Notes: generated from the sequence alone by a model not told the origin. Positions 18,874 to 28,468 are shown, numbered from the stretch's first letter. The stretch: DNA of 37,851 nt from Hafnia alvei (GCF_900095695.1 NZ_FMIQ01000042.1:1-37851), one strand, 5' to 3'. Program-made: numbers and translations.

Positions 18874-20712
18874 GTGGCAACGGCAGCCGTAATCAATGCA
18901 GAAATGCTGGCAGAACAGGTTTTGCGCGATACTTTTGGGTATCAGCAGTTCCGTCCTGGACAGCAAACTATCATCAATGCTGCGATCGCGGGACGGGATT
19001 GTCTGGTTGTGATGCCTACCGGAGGCGGCAAGTCTCTGTGTTATCAAATTCCTGCGTTGGTGATGGATGGCTTAACGCTGGTGGTTTCTCCGTTGATTTC
19101 CTTGATGAAAGATCAGGTCGATCAGCTACAGGCGAACGGCGTTAGCGCGGCCTGTCTGAACTCCACGCAGAACCGTGAGCAGCAGCAAGAGGTATACGCT
19201 GGCTGTCGCAGTGGGGCGATAAAGCTTCTCTATATTGCGCCAGAACGATTGATGATGGATAACTTCCTCGATCAGCTTCCGCACTGGCGACCTGCATTAT
19301 TGGCGGTAGATGAAGCCCACTGTATTTCACAGTGGGGCCATGATTTCCGTCCTGAATACAGCGCATTAGGTCTGATTAAGCAGCGTTTCCCTGAGATTCC
19401 GGTTATTGCGCTCACGGCTACCGCCGATGATGCCACGCGTAATGACATTGAGCGTTTGCTGTCGTTAAACGATCCGTTGGTTCAGGTTAGCAGTTTTGAC
19501 CGCCCAAACATCCGCTACACACTGATCGAAAAATTTAAACCGCTGGATCAACTGATTCGTTTCGTACAGGAACAGCGCGGCAAATCGGGCATTATTTACT
19601 GTAACAGCCGAGCCAAAGTCGAAGACACCACGGCGCGTTTACAAAGCCGAGGCTTTAGCGTTGGGGCTTATCACGCAGGGCTCGATCACGAACATCGTTC
19701 TTCGGTGCAGGAAGCATTTCAACGCGACGATCTGCAGATTGTGGTGGCAACGGTTGCGTTCGGCATGGGCATTAACAAGCCCAACGTGCGTTTTGTGGTG
19801 CACTTTGATATTCCACGTAATATTGAAGCTTACTATCAGGAAACCGGTCGCGCTGGACGCGATGGTTTACCCGCTGAAGCCGTTCTGCTTTATGACCCTG
19901 CCGATATGGCTTGGCTACGCCGTTGTTTAGAAGAGAAACCTGAAGGGCAGCAGAAAGAAATTGAACGGCATAAGCTAAACGCAATGAACGCTTTTGCTGA
20001 GGCGCAAACCTGCCGTCGTTTAGTGTTGCTGAATTACTTTGGTGAAGGACGGCAAGAATCCTGTGGCAACTGCGATATTTGTCTCGATCCGCCGAAACGC
20101 TACGATGGGCTAGAAGATGCGCAAAAGGCGCTGTCCGCGATTGCTCGCGTGGGTCAGCGATTTGGTATCGGCTATGTCGTTGAAATCCTGCGCGGGTCGA
20201 ATAACACCCGTATTCGAGAGTTTGGTCACGACAAGCTCAAAGTCTATGGACTGGGGCGCGACCATACGACCGAACACTGGGTCAGCGTATTGCGCCAGCT
20301 TATTCATTTGGGCTTAGTGACGCAAAATATTGCGATGCATTCCGCGCTGCAGTTGACTGAATCGGCGCGTCCGGTTTTACGCGGCGAAGTTCCGCTTCAG
20401 TTGGCCGTTCCACGCGTCATCAATCTCAAATCACGCAGCAGCAGTAACCATGCCAGCAAAAACTACGGTGGAAACTATGACCGCAAGCTGTTTGCCAAGC
20501 TGCGTAAGCTGCGCAAAGCGATTGCTGACGAAGAGAATATCCCGCCATACGTGGTATTTAACGATGCAACGTTGCTAGAAATGTCAGAGCAGATGCCGAT
20601 TCGCGCTAGCGAATTGCTGAGCATTAACGGCGTGGGGCAGCGTAAACTGGATCGCTTTGGTGCGCCGTTTATGACGCTGATCCGAGAGCACGTTGATGGT
20701 GATGATGAGTAG
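18874..20712 (+). CDS. recQ: ATP-dependent DNA helicase RecQ
   Basis: 612 aa from the GTG at 18874 (E. coli 609). This start has TGAGGAG 4-5 nt upstream; a TTG 12 nt earlier overlaps that ribosome site and is unlikely. RecQ is a 3'-5' helicase of the RecF recombination pathway that also suppresses illegitimate recombination. Motifs: FRPGQQ Q-motif, Walker [31 protein letters not shown] (motif VI). Four zinc cysteines lie in the RecQ-Ct region (CRRL and CGNCDIC), and a C-terminal HRDC domain covers roughly the last 80 residues. In E. coli rhtC follows directly; here rhtC is about 7.8 kb further on. Confidence 0.97.
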   Translation: MATAAVINAEMLAEQVLRDTFGYQQFRPGQQTIINAAIAGRDCLVVMPTGGGKSLCYQIPALVMDGLTLVVSPLISLMKDQVDQLQANGVSAACLNSTQNREQQQEVYAGCRSGAIKLLYIAPERLMMDNFLDQLPHWRPALLAVDEAHCISQWGHDFRPEYSALGLIKQRFPEIPVIALTATADDATRNDIERLLSLNDPLVQVSSFDRPNIRYTLIEKFKPLDQLIRFVQEQRGKSGIIYCNSRAKVEDTTARLQSRGFSVGAYHAGLDHEHRSSVQEAFQRDDLQIVVATVAFGMGINKPNVRFVVHFDIPRNIEAYYQETGRAGRDGLPAEAVLLYDPADMAWLRRCLEEKPEGQQKEIERHKLNAMNAFAEAQTCRRLVLLNYFGEGRQESCGNCDICLDPPKRYDGLEDAQKALSAIARVGQRFGIGYVVEILRGSNNTRIREFGHDKLKVYGLGRDHTTEHWVSVLRQLIHLGLVTQNIAMHSALQLTESARPVLRGEVPLQLAVPRVINLKSRSSSNHASKNYGGNYDRKLFAKLRKLRKAIADEENIPPYVVFNDATLLEMSEQMPIRASELLSINGVGQRKLDRFGAPFMTLIREHVDGDDE

Positions 20713-20728
20713 TTTTATGCGCTAAATT

Positions 20729-20763
20729 CTGTCTCCCTTAATGTATATTGCTAAGGGAGACAG
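20729..20763. terminator. Inverted repeat between convergent recQ and rlmJ
   Basis: Perfect 12-bp stem CTGTCTCCCTTA/TAAGGGAGACAG with an 11-nt loop and no T-run. It probably marks the 3' ends of both genes. It also sits at the point where the gene order leaves the E. coli pattern. Confidence 0.6.
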
Positions 20764-20779
20764 ACAGCAATGACTTCAA

Positions 20780-21622
20780 TTATTCCGGCACAATCCATTC
20801 AACTTTGGCATGACCTGTACCTTCAGGCACCAGCACTTTATGCAGCCAAGGTAAAATGTCGCGCATCTGTTGTTCTAGCTTCCACGGCGGATTAATTACA
20901 ATCATACCGGAAGCGGTCATACCGCGCTGATCGCTGTCTGGGCGAACCGCTAATTCGATTTGTAAAATGCGACGAATACCGGTGTCTTGCAGATCGCGAG
21001 TCATGCGTTTGATTTGTTGACGCAGCACTACGGGATACCACAGCGCATAGACGCCGGTGGCAAAACGCTTATAGCCTTCCTGAATGCCTTTCACCACGTC
21101 TTGATAATCGGTTTTCATCTCATACGGCGGATCGATCAACACGAAGCCACGGCGTGACAACGGTGGAAGCTGTGATTTGAGCTGCTGGTAGCCATCGGCT
21201 TTCATCACTTTTGCGCGTTTATCTTTAGAGAATTCATTGCGCAGCAGCGGGAAATCCGTTGGGTGCAGCTCGGTCAGATGGATTTTGTCGAAGTCGCGCA
21301 GCAGCTGGCGAGCAATCAATGGCGAACCTGGGTAGTAACGCAGTTGTTCGCCACGGTTAAAGTGTTTTACCGCGCTCAGGTAGGCTTCAAGCTCGGCAGG
21401 AACATCGTCGCGCTGCCAAATACGCGCGATACCTTCGAGGTATTCACCGGTTTTTTCTGCATGCTCACCACTGAGCTGATAACGCCCCGCGCCGGAATGC
21501 GTGTCCAGATAAAGGAAAGGCTTATCCTTTTCTTTCAGCGATTCAATAATCAAACTCTGAACGGTGTGTTTGAGGACATCGGCGTGATTGCCGGCGTGAA
21601 AACTGTGGCGATAACTAAGCAT
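20780..21622 (-). CDS. rlmJ: 23S rRNA (adenine-2030-N6)-methyltransferase RlmJ
   Basis: 280 aa, equal to E. coli RlmJ (YhiR). Methylates A2030 of 23S rRNA using SAM. The N-terminal SYRHSFHAGNHADVLKH signature, the SAM-binding YLDTHSGAGRY and the catalytic DPPY (Asp164-Tyr167) are all present. In E. coli rlmJ is divergent from prlC, with rsmJ beyond it, at a different chromosomal position. Here the same trio is kept but with two extra genes between rlmJ and prlC, and the block lies beside recQ. The ribosome site before its ATG is weak. Confidence 0.96.
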   Translation of the reverse strand: MLSYRHSFHAGNHADVLKHTVQSLIIESLKEKDKPFLYLDTHSGAGRYQLSGEHAEKTGEYLEGIARIWQRDDVPAELEAYLSAVKHFNRGEQLRYYPGSPLIARQLLRDFDKIHLTELHPTDFPLLRNEFSKDKRAKVMKADGYQQLKSQLPPLSRRGFVLIDPPYEMKTDYQDVVKGIQEGYKRFATGVYALWYPVVLRQQIKRMTRDLQDTGIRRILQIELAVRPDSDQRGMTASGMIVINPPWKLEQQMRDILPWLHKVLVPEGTGHAKVEWIVPE

Positions 21623-21747
21623 AGTGAGTTTAAACTTTCGTATATTCTAATAACTAAAACAAAATCATTAGGATAGGTAAATTAAGACCGTGACAAGGCA
21701 CAGCGAGTCTGCTCTTTTGGGCTGCGGGCATCGCGGCATGTCAGCAG

Positions 21748-22281
21748 GTGACGGTTAAGTATAAACGGTATGGCGATGAAAGACTTTATGGATTATCGCA
21801 TATTGGTTTTGTGATACAGATAAGGGATGAGCGAATCCTTAAAGCAGATAATTGTGTGACAAGGAATGTTTTGCACAAGGGATTTACAATGGGGTTATTG
21901 CAGCAGTTTGATATGTTGAGTGAGTCGGAAAAGTTATTTGTGGCGAGTAACCCTTACAGCGCCCCGGTAATACGCTTCTCGGCAGATGAGGCGACGCAAA
22001 AAACTATCCAGATATTTGGTCACAATGGTCATAATGATATGTCTGATGCATTTAGGCATTGCTATTTTGCTGCTTTGTTATCGAGGGATTTAGGGTATTA
22101 CGACGCGCTGGATTATCTCAACGCGCATGAGCGTTTTCCTAATAACCCCAGAGAAGAAAAGCGTATGGACATGGCAAATAACTATGTTGGTGCGGATATT
22201 GGACAAACACAAAGACCAAATCATGAGCTTGCAGAACTATGCTTAAAAGCTGCCCAAGGAGGGAGACTTGTACATTTTTAG
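21748..22281 (+). CDS. DUF6973-like protein, probably a lipoprotein with a broken 5' end
   Basis: 177 aa from the GTG at 21748. The central motif GHNGHNDMSDAFRHCYFAALL resembles DUF6973, a family of unknown function typified by an N-G...DAFRH helix, often in secreted or toxin-like proteins. Codons just upstream in the same frame read LLFWAAGIAACQQ, a lipoprotein h-region and lipobox. However, an in-frame TGA at 21691-21693 cuts it off from any start. A GTG at 21690 with an AGG-rich upstream sequence lies one base out of frame and would begin VTRHS. One extra base in 21690-21720 could explain both, so the native product may have been a secreted lipoprotein. It overlaps the next gene by 14 nt, indicating a pair. 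Confidence 0.55.
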   Translation: MTVKYKRYGDERLYGLSHIGFVIQIRDERILKADNCVTRNVLHKGFTMGLLQQFDMLSESEKLFVASNPYSAPVIRFSADEATQKTIQIFGHNGHNDMSDAFRHCYFAALLSRDLGYYDALDYLNAHERFPNNPREEKRMDMANNYVGADIGQTQRPNHELAELCLKAAQGGRLVHF

Positions 22282-22633
22282 TATCATAGCTCTCGTACTC
22301 ACGTTGTGTAGTTGTAAGGATTCTAATAGCTTAGAACAGCTTAAACACTACGGCTCAAGCCCATTTGATCAGCAGCGCTGGAAGCTGTCTGAGCACCGAC
22401 TTGAAATGGTGTGGCGATTGGCTGTTGAGAGCGACTTATGCACAAAGAACGCCTCACAGTTAGTTGATTTATTAGGTAATAGTGACGGGTATTTTATCAG
22501 TGAAAAATACCTGTCTTGGCAATTGTCCCCCCACCAACAATTAGCATTTAAAATGCAGCAACCCAGCCCTTATCCTGCGGGTTTTGCCATTACTTACGAT
22601 AATAATGTTATGGAGCAGATTTCTTGCCGCTAG
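22268..22633 (+). CDS. Small predicted lipoprotein paired with the DUF6973-like gene
   Basis: 121 aa. The TTG start is supported by a near-perfect Shine-Dalgarno (AAGGAGG, 5 nt upstream) and by the signal peptide it creates: MYIFSIIALVLTLCSC, with lipobox LCSC and Cys16. The mature part is small and polar, with Cys58 and Cys120 perhaps forming a disulfide, and matches no family I recognise. Overlap with the preceding gene suggests co-translation and a joint function. A toxin/immunity or enzyme/inhibitor pair is one possibility, but nothing in the sequence proves it. The pair splits the usual rlmJ-prlC divergent arrangement, so it was probably inserted there. Confidence 0.65.
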   Translation: MYIFSIIALVLTLCSCKDSNSLEQLKHYGSSPFDQQRWKLSEHRLEMVWRLAVESDLCTKNASQLVDLLGNSDGYFISEKYLSWQLSPHQQLAFKMQQPSPYPAGFAITYDNNVMEQISCR

Positions 22634-22848
22634 ATGTATTTTTGCTTGTGGTGCCTCCTATCAAAGCGATTGAACCCGCCAGCCATTGATTTTCGCTACA
22701 CTTAACCTCATCTTAGATCTAAACAGCGCTTTTATGCCGGTTGCCCGACGCATTGGGGGGCTGGCTAAGTCGATTTATATGCCGCACTGATGCGGCCAAG
22801 ACCGTTAACCTTTGTTGTTAATGGCAAAACTATATAGGACGCTTTCTT

Positions 22849-24891
22849 ATGACCAATCCGTTACTGACGCCGTTCGAACTGCCACCATTCTCTAAAATCA
22901 AACCTGAGGACATCGTTCCTGCGGTGAAAAACGCATTGGCAGATTGTCGTGCCGAAGTGGAGCGCGTGGTCGCGCAAGATGCGCCATTTACGTGGGATAA
23001 TCTGTGCCAGCCGCTGGCTGAGGTTGACGATCGTCTGAGCCGTATTTTTTCTCCGGTCAGCCATTTGAATTCAGTGCAAAACAGCCCTGAGCTGCGTGAA
23101 GCTTACGAACAGTGCCTGCCGCTGTTGTCTGAATACGGCACTTGGGTAGGTCAGCATGAAGGGTTGTATCAGGCCTACCGCAGCCTGAAAGACGGCGCGG
23201 GTTTTGCTTCGTTGACTAAACCGCAGAAGAAAGCGGTAGAAAATTCACTGCGTGATTTCGAACTGTCTGGTATTGGTTTGCCGAAAGAAAAACAGCAGCG
23301 CTATGGTGAAATTATGGCGCGTCTGTCCGAATTGGGTTCTGCATTCAGTAACAACGTATTGGATGCGACCATGGGCTGGAGCAAGCTCATTACCGATGAA
23401 AAAGAGCTTTCTGGTCTGCCTGAAAGTGCATTAGCGGCTGCGAAGGCGCTGGCTGAATCCAAAGAAAAAGAGGGCTGGCTGTTAACGCTAGATATCCCGA
23501 GCTACCTGCCGGTGATGACCTATGCCGACAACCGCGAGCTGCGCCATGAGATGTATCAGGCGTTTACCACTCGCGCATCCGATCAGGGGCCAAACGCAGG
23601 TCAGTGGGATAACAGCGAAATCATGGCTGAAACTCTGCAACTGCGTCACGAATTGGCTCAGCTGCTTGGTTTTAAATCCTATGCTGATAAGTCATTGGCA
23701 ACCAAAATGGCGGAAAACCCACAGCAGGTTCTGGCATTTCTGAATGACTTAGCCGAGCGAGCTCGTCCTCAAGGCGCGCAAGAGCTGGCTGAACTGCGTG
23801 AGTTTACGCGTCAGCACTTTGACGTTACCGAGCTGGAAGCGTGGGATATCACCTACTACAGCGAAAAACAGAAACAACATCTGTACTCTATCAGCGATGA
23901 ACAGCTGCGCCCTTATTTCCCTGAACAGCGCGTATTGAGCGGTTTGTTTGAGGTGGTGAAACGTATTTACGGTATCACGGCTAAAGAGCGTCATGATATT
24001 GACGTATGGAATCCAGAGGTTCGTTTCTTCGAGCTTTATGATGCGACCGGTGAGCTGCGTGGTAGTTTCTATCTCGACCTTTATGCCCGTGAGCATAAGC
24101 GAGGCGGTGCCTGGATGGACGACTGTGTAGGCCGTCTACGTCGTGCCGATGGTAGCCTACAGAAGCCGGTTGCCTATTTGACCTGTAACTTTAACCGTCC
24201 AATCGGTGATAAGCCTGCGTTGTTTACGCATAACGAAGTGACCACGCTGTTCCATGAGTTCGGTCACGGCTTGCATCATATGCTGACCGCGATTGAAACC
24301 GCAGGCGTTTCAGGGATCAACGGTGTGCCATGGGATGCCGTCGAGTTGCCAAGTCAGTTTATGGAAAACTGGTGCTGGGAGCCGGAAGCGCTGGCCTTTA
24401 TCTCGGGTCATTACCAGACCAATGAGCCGCTTCCTCAGGAAATGCTGGATAAAATGTTGGCGGCGAAAAACTATCAGGCCGCGCTATTTATCCTGCGTCA
24501 GCTAGAATTTGGGATGTTTGATTTCCGTCTGCATGCTGAGTTCGACCCTGCACAAGGCGCTCGTATTCTCGATACTTTGAAAGAAGTTAAAGCGCTAGTA
24601 GCGGTGATGCCGTCACCAAGCTGGGGCCGTTTCCCACATGCGTTCAGCCATATCTTTGCTGGTGGCTACGCAGCGGGTTACTACAGCTATCTGTGGGCAG
24701 AGCTGCTGTCTGCTGATGCGTTCTCTCGCTTCGAGGAAGAGGGTATTTTCAACGTAGATACCGGCCGTGCGTTCTTGGATAACATCCTGTCGCAGGGTGG
24801 TTCCGATGAGCCAATGAACCTGTTCAAAAACTTCCGTGGCCGTGAGCCGAAAATTGATGCCATGCTGCGTCACTACGGCATCAAGGGCTAA
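22849..24891 (+). CDS. prlC: Oligopeptidase A
   Basis: 680 aa, the same length as E. coli PrlC/OpdA. A cytoplasmic M3-family zinc metallopeptidase that degrades short peptides, including cleaved signal peptides. The active site [12 protein letters not shown] (near residue 470) supplies two zinc-binding His and the catalytic Glu; the third ligand lies in the following [17 protein letters not shown] segment. The N-terminal helical domain is intact. AGGA sits 10 nt before the ATG. rsmJ begins 4 nt after its stop, so they form an operon, as in E. coli. Confidence 0.97.
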   Translation: MTNPLLTPFELPPFSKIKPEDIVPAVKNALADCRAEVERVVAQDAPFTWDNLCQPLAEVDDRLSRIFSPVSHLNSVQNSPELREAYEQCLPLLSEYGTWVGQHEGLYQAYRSLKDGAGFASLTKPQKKAVENSLRDFELSGIGLPKEKQQRYGEIMARLSELGSAFSNNVLDATMGWSKLITDEKELSGLPESALAAAKALAESKEKEGWLLTLDIPSYLPVMTYADNRELRHEMYQAFTTRASDQGPNAGQWDNSEIMAETLQLRHELAQLLGFKSYADKSLATKMAENPQQVLAFLNDLAERARPQGAQELAELREFTRQHFDVTELEAWDITYYSEKQKQHLYSISDEQLRPYFPEQRVLSGLFEVVKRIYGITAKERHDIDVWNPEVRFFELYDATGELRGSFYLDLYAREHKRGGAWMDDCVGRLRRADGSLQKPVAYLTCNFNRPIGDKPALFTHNEVTTLFHEFGHGLHHMLTAIETAGVSGINGVPWDAVELPSQFMENWCWEPEALAFISGHYQTNEPLPQEMLDKMLAAKNYQAALFILRQLEFGMFDFRLHAEFDPAQGARILDTLKEVKALVAVMPSPSWGRFPHAFSHIFAGGYAAGYYSYLWAELLSADAFSRFEEEGIFNVDTGRAFLDNILSQGGSDEPMNLFKNFRGREPKIDAMLRHYGIKG

Positions 24892-24895
24892 TGCG

Positions 24896-25645
24896 TTGAG
24901 TATTCAGTTATTGTTAGAAGAGGGCGCCGATAGCGGCGCCTTATCTCATTTAGCCGAGCGCTGGGGATTGGTTCACGATCCTGACGCGATAATGGCGTTG
25001 GTATTAACGCCTGAGCATTTAGAACTGCGCAAGTTGGATGAACCCAAGCTGGGCGCTATTTTTGTCGATTTTGTGGCCGGTGCGATGGCGCATCGCCGCA
25101 AGTTTGGCGGCGGCCGTGGTGAAGCGGTGGCAAAAGCCGTGGGTATTAAAGGCAGCTATGTGCCGAGCGTTGTGGATGCGACCGCAGGATTAGGGCGCGA
25201 TGCCTACGTGTTGGCGTCGGTAGGGTGTCATGTGCGCATGCTGGAGCGCCATCCCGTGGTGGCGGCATTGCTTGATGATGGTTTGCAGCGTGGCTATGCA
25301 GATCCTGAAATCGGCGGCTGGCTGCAAGAACGCCTGACCCTGCTGCATGCCTCCAGTATTGATGCGTTGAAAGATCTTAGCCCTGCGCCAGAAGTGGTGT
25401 ATCTCGATCCGATGTATCCGCACAAACAGAAAAGTGCGCTAGTGAAGAAAGAGATGCGGGTGTTCCAGTCATTGGTGGGCGCTGATTTGGATGCCGATGC
25501 ATTACTAGCACCCGCTCGCGCACTGGCGACGAAACGTATCGTGGTAAAACGTCCTGATTATGCTCCGCCGTTGGCCGATGTGCCGGCTCATGCGGCCACC
25601 ACCACCAAAAATCACCGTTTTGATATTTACACGCCGCTAAAATAA
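24896..25645 (+). CDS. rsmJ: 16S rRNA (guanine-1516-N2)-methyltransferase RsmJ
   Basis: 249 aa from the TTG at 24896 (E. coli 250 aa). A longer reading from 24836 would lie inside prlC and lacks homology before SIQLLLEE, so the TTG is chosen; AAGGG in the end of prlC is a possible ribosome site. It methylates G1516 of 16S rRNA. Family marks: [42 protein letters not shown], the SAM-binding [11 protein letters not shown] and the catalytic [12 protein letters not shown]. Its rare start and 4-nt gap imply translation by ribosomes coming off prlC. Confidence 0.94.
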   Translation: MSIQLLLEEGADSGALSHLAERWGLVHDPDAIMALVLTPEHLELRKLDEPKLGAIFVDFVAGAMAHRRKFGGGRGEAVAKAVGIKGSYVPSVVDATAGLGRDAYVLASVGCHVRMLERHPVVAALLDDGLQRGYADPEIGGWLQERLTLLHASSIDALKDLSPAPEVVYLDPMYPHKQKSALVKKEMRVFQSLVGADLDADALLAPARALATKRIVVKRPDYAPPLADVPAHAATTTKNHRFDIYTPLK

Positions 25646-25672
25646 TTCTGCATGTAAATAACCTCAGTCTAA

Positions 25673-25694
25673 CCCTCTCCTTCGCAGGAGAGGG
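25673..25694. repeat. Palindromic intergenic element after rsmJ
   Basis: Perfect 8-bp stem CCCTCTCC/GGAGAGGG with loop TTCGCA, followed by a second imperfect palindrome around 25731-25751 (CTTCC/GGAAG). The first element shares the pyrimidine arm - TT(T/C)GCA - purine arm plan with 14239-14260. It could act as the rsmJ terminator or be a dispersed repeat; there is no T-run. Confidence 0.5.
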
Positions 25695-25784
25695 AACTGT
25701 GCAGTGGGTCCCGAATAAGCTCGAATGGCCCTTCCTCTGCTAAGGGGGAAGCTGGCTAGGGAGCCAATATTACCTAGTCGTAAA

Positions 25785-26063
25785 TTAATACCCTGAACTC
25801 GTTTTCTTCAGCGTATCGCCTTGCTTCATGGGTTTCTTATCCATCTGATCTTTGCTCATTTCATCTTGTTTAGGCGCTTCGCCTTTTTGCATCGCGTCCA
25901 AGTGCTGTTTTTTCATTTCCTGCGGTTTTTTACTCATATGATCCATTTTATGTGGCTCTTGCTGCATACCATCGCCGGATGTACTTGTTGTATCAGCAGC
26001 GAAAGAGAATCCGCTGCCCATCAGTAAAGTGCTACACATAACAACCGTAATAATTTTTCTCAT
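25785..26063 (-). CDS. Exported MXKDX-repeat protein
   Basis: 92 aa. A cleavable signal peptide (MRKIITVVMCSTLLMGSGFSFA, cut near AADTT) leaves a mature protein of about 70 residues. It is almost all Met, Lys, Asp, Gln and Glu: repeated M-x-K-[DQ]-x units such as MSKDQMDKKPMKQ, plus HKMDHM. This matches the 'pentapeptide MXKDX repeat' class of small periplasmic proteins of unknown function. The Met/His content would suit binding of a soft metal such as Cu+, but that is speculation. It has a good ribosome site (AGGA, 8 nt) and diverges from a two-component system 148 nt away, which may control it. Confidence 0.75.
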   Translation of the reverse strand: MRKIITVVMCSTLLMGSGFSFAADTTSTSGDGMQQEPHKMDHMSKKPQEMKKQHLDAMQKGEAPKQDEMSKDQMDKKPMKQGDTLKKTSSGY

Positions 26064-26130
26064 GGTCAGATCCTTATGGAAAATGGGGTCAGGGCCAGTA
26101 TTGCGTTCACTTGTTCAGCAAAGCCTCACA

Positions 26131-26156
26131 GAGTTATAAATTATTTGTGATAACTC
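26131..26156. promoter_or_regulatory. Inverted repeat in the MXKDX / two-component intergenic region
   Basis: GAGTTAT-N12-ATAACTC, seven perfect base pairs, roughly midway between the divergent genes. It is a reasonable candidate operator for the adjacent OmpR-type regulator, although such regulators more often bind direct repeats. Confidence 0.35.
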
Positions 26157-26211
26157 AGGGCGCAAACCCTGTGTAGACTAATTATAAAAATGCACGTGGA
26201 GCCGGAACGCG

Positions 26212-26928
26212 ATGGAAGGAATGAAGCGAATTCTAATTGTAGAAGATGACGCGCATATTGCCGATTTACTGGCGCTGCATCTGCGTGATGAGGGCTACCA
26301 CATAGAGCACGCGGCTGATGGCATTGTCGGTATGGCGATGCTGGAGCAGGGCGGTTGGGATGCGCTGATTTTAGATCTGATGTTGCCGGGTATTGATGGG
26401 CTTGATATCTGCCGTCGCGCGCGCAGCATGACGCGTTATACGCCGATTATTATGATTAGCGCCCGCTCCAGTGAAGTGCACCGGGTTCTGGGATTAGAGC
26501 TAGGTGCCGATGACTATTTAGCCAAACCGTTTTCGATGATTGAGCTGGCAGCACGCGTTAAAGCGCTGTTTCGCCGTCAGGAAGCGATGAGCCGTAATTT
26601 GCAGATGGATGCAGGGCGTTTGGACATTGCGGATCTGGTCATCGATCCTATTGCGCGAGCGGTTTGGAAGGATCAACAACCTGTCGATCTCACGCCGCGT
26701 GAGTTTGATTTGCTGTATTTTTTCGCTAAAAATCCCGACAAAGTTTTTTCTCGTTTGCAGCTTCTCGATCAGGTGTGGGGCTACCAGCACGATGGCTACG
26801 AACATACAGTTAACACCCATATCAATCGGCTACGTATAAAAATTGAAGCCGATCCTTCCGAGCCGCAGCATATTCTGACCGTTTGGGGCTCTGGCTATAA
26901 ATTTACGGCGTCGAGCATGGGAAATTAA
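26212..26928 (+). CDS. OmpR-family response regulator
   Basis: 238 aa. Receiver domain (about 1-120) with acidic pocket EDD at 11-13, phosphoacceptor Asp55 (LILDLMLPG), switch Ser83 and Lys105 (LAKPF). It is followed by a winged-helix DNA-binding domain (about 130-232) with LTPREFDLLYFFAKNPDKVFSR and the terminal VWGSGYKF hairpin. The next gene starts immediately after its stop, so kinase and regulator are co-translated. I do not recognise an E. coli K-12 orthologue at this position and give no name. The divergent MXKDX gene is the obvious candidate target. An internal ATG at codon 4 is an alternative start. Confidence 0.9.
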   Translation: MEGMKRILIVEDDAHIADLLALHLRDEGYHIEHAADGIVGMAMLEQGGWDALILDLMLPGIDGLDICRRARSMTRYTPIIMISARSSEVHRVLGLELGADDYLAKPFSMIELAARVKALFRRQEAMSRNLQMDAGRLDIADLVIDPIARAVWKDQQPVDLTPREFDLLYFFAKNPDKVFSRLQLLDQVWGYQHDGYEHTVNTHINRLRIKIEADPSEPQHILTVWGSGYKFTASSMGN

Positions 26929-28398
26929 ATGAATCGATTGAGTTTATCCCAGCGTTTAACGTTGGTGTTTGCGCTGTTGCTGGTCGCTTGCTGCGCGGTA
27001 TCGGGTTGGCTTCAGGTACGCAGTAATACGCAATATAGCCAGCAGGTTATTCAACGTTTGTCCGTCAATCTTGCTCAGCATATTACGGAGAATAACCGGT
27101 TGCTCGGTGAGCAGGGACTCAATCCTGCCTCGGTAAAAAAGCTGTTTGATCAGCTGATGTCGGTGAATCCGAGCGTGGAAGTTTATCTGCTTGATAAGCA
27201 GGGGCATATTATTGGTGATGCTGCGCCAGAAGGGCGAATTAAACGTCGTGATGTGAGTCTTCAACCCATCAATGCGCTAATGCAGGGGCAAAGCATGCCG
27301 GTTTACGGCGACGATCCGCGTAGTGTCGACGGTCGAAAGGTCTTTAGCGTTGCACCGCTACAGGTTGAGGGAAAAACCGAAGGCTATTTGTACGTTGTTT
27401 TGCTGGGAGAGGATTACGCTCGGTTAACGGATGATGCCCGCATTGGCTCGACGGTATGGACCGTCGTAGGGTCGATGGGATTGATTGTGCTGTTTGGTTC
27501 ACTGGCCGGCTGGCTGGCGTTCCGCTGGGTAACGAAACCTGTGCGCCAGCTCACTCGTCAGGTGAGTAAACTGGAGCAGGAAGGGCTGGATTACGCTCGT
27601 GTCATGGCGCTGAGCGTACCCGATGCTGATGTAAAAAGTGATGAAGTGACTCAGCTTAGACGTGCATTTGTTTTGATGGCTAGGCGCATTGCCGAGCAGT
27701 GGAAAACCTTGGCAGAACAGGATCAACAACGGCGTGAATTTATTGCCAATATTTCACATGATTTGCGCACGCCGTTGACCTCTTTGCATGGCTATCTCGA
27801 GACGCTATCGGTGAAGTCGGCAAGTCTAAGCGAAGTGGATCGCAAGCGTTATCTGGATATCGCCTTGGCGCAAAGCCTTAAAGTTGGGCGACTAGCGCAA
27901 GAGTTATTTGAGCTAGCTCGTTTGGAATATGGTGCGGTTAAACCGCAGAAAGAACGCATGTCGTTCAGCGAGCTTTTACAGGATGTTTTTCAGAAGTTTG
28001 AGCTCGCGGCAGAAACTCGCCAAATTAAACTGACTGCGGATATTGCCAAAGGTTTACCGCTGGTCAACGCCGATATTTATATGATGGAGCGCGTGCTAAC
28101 CAACCTATTGGATAATGCAATCCGCCATACGCCGCAGGGGGGAAATATTGCGGTGAGACTTTGGTATCAGGCAGGGCAAATTTGGGTTCAACTGACCGAC
28201 AGCGGCGTAGGTATTCCAGAGGAGCTGAAAGCGGGGCTGTTTGAGCGTCCATCGTTGCTCTCAGGCGTGCGCCGCCAGTCCGCGGGAGGATTGGGGTTGA
28301 TGATTGTGAAACGAATGTTGCAGCTGCACGGTGGCGATATCATGTTGGTTAATGAAAATGAGCAAGGTGCTTGTTTTCGTTTAATGCTGCCGGTGTGA
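26929..28398 (+). CDS. Sensor histidine kinase with HAMP domain
   Basis: 489 aa. TM1 at about 10-29, a periplasmic sensor domain of roughly 145 residues (30-174), TM2 at about 175-199, then HAMP. The dimerisation domain has the phospho-acceptor His277 (FIANISHDLRTPL). The ATPase domain has N box NLLDNAIRHTP, G1 DSGVGIPEE and G2 GGLGLMIVKRM. The G1-G2 lid reads LFERPSLLSGVRRQSAGG rather than the common FERFYR. The ligand is unknown; the sensor domain has no Cys and no obvious metal cluster. The ATG abuts the regulator's TAA. Confidence 0.92.
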   Translation: MNRLSLSQRLTLVFALLLVACCAVSGWLQVRSNTQYSQQVIQRLSVNLAQHITENNRLLGEQGLNPASVKKLFDQLMSVNPSVEVYLLDKQGHIIGDAAPEGRIKRRDVSLQPINALMQGQSMPVYGDDPRSVDGRKVFSVAPLQVEGKTEGYLYVVLLGEDYARLTDDARIGSTVWTVVGSMGLIVLFGSLAGWLAFRWVTKPVRQLTRQVSKLEQEGLDYARVMALSVPDADVKSDEVTQLRRAFVLMARRIAEQWKTLAEQDQQRREFIANISHDLRTPLTSLHGYLETLSVKSASLSEVDRKRYLDIALAQSLKVGRLAQELFELARLEYGAVKPQKERMSFSELLQDVFQKFELAAETRQIKLTADIAKGLPLVNADIYMMERVLTNLLDNAIRHTPQGGNIAVRLWYQAGQIWVQLTDSGVGIPEELKAGLFERPSLLSGVRRQSAGGLGLMIVKRMLQLHGGDIMLVNENEQGACFRLMLPV

Positions 28399-28468
28399 TC
28401 GCTCCCTTAATTATTCACAGACTTAGTGGTAGCATGAATTTCCCCCCTAATTATAAGAGTTAACTCCG

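Noticed and set aside
25821-26027. Plus-strand open frame opposite the MXKDX gene
   Set aside because: It is antisense to the Met/Lys repeats, giving a Phe/His-rich nonsense product; no ribosome site.
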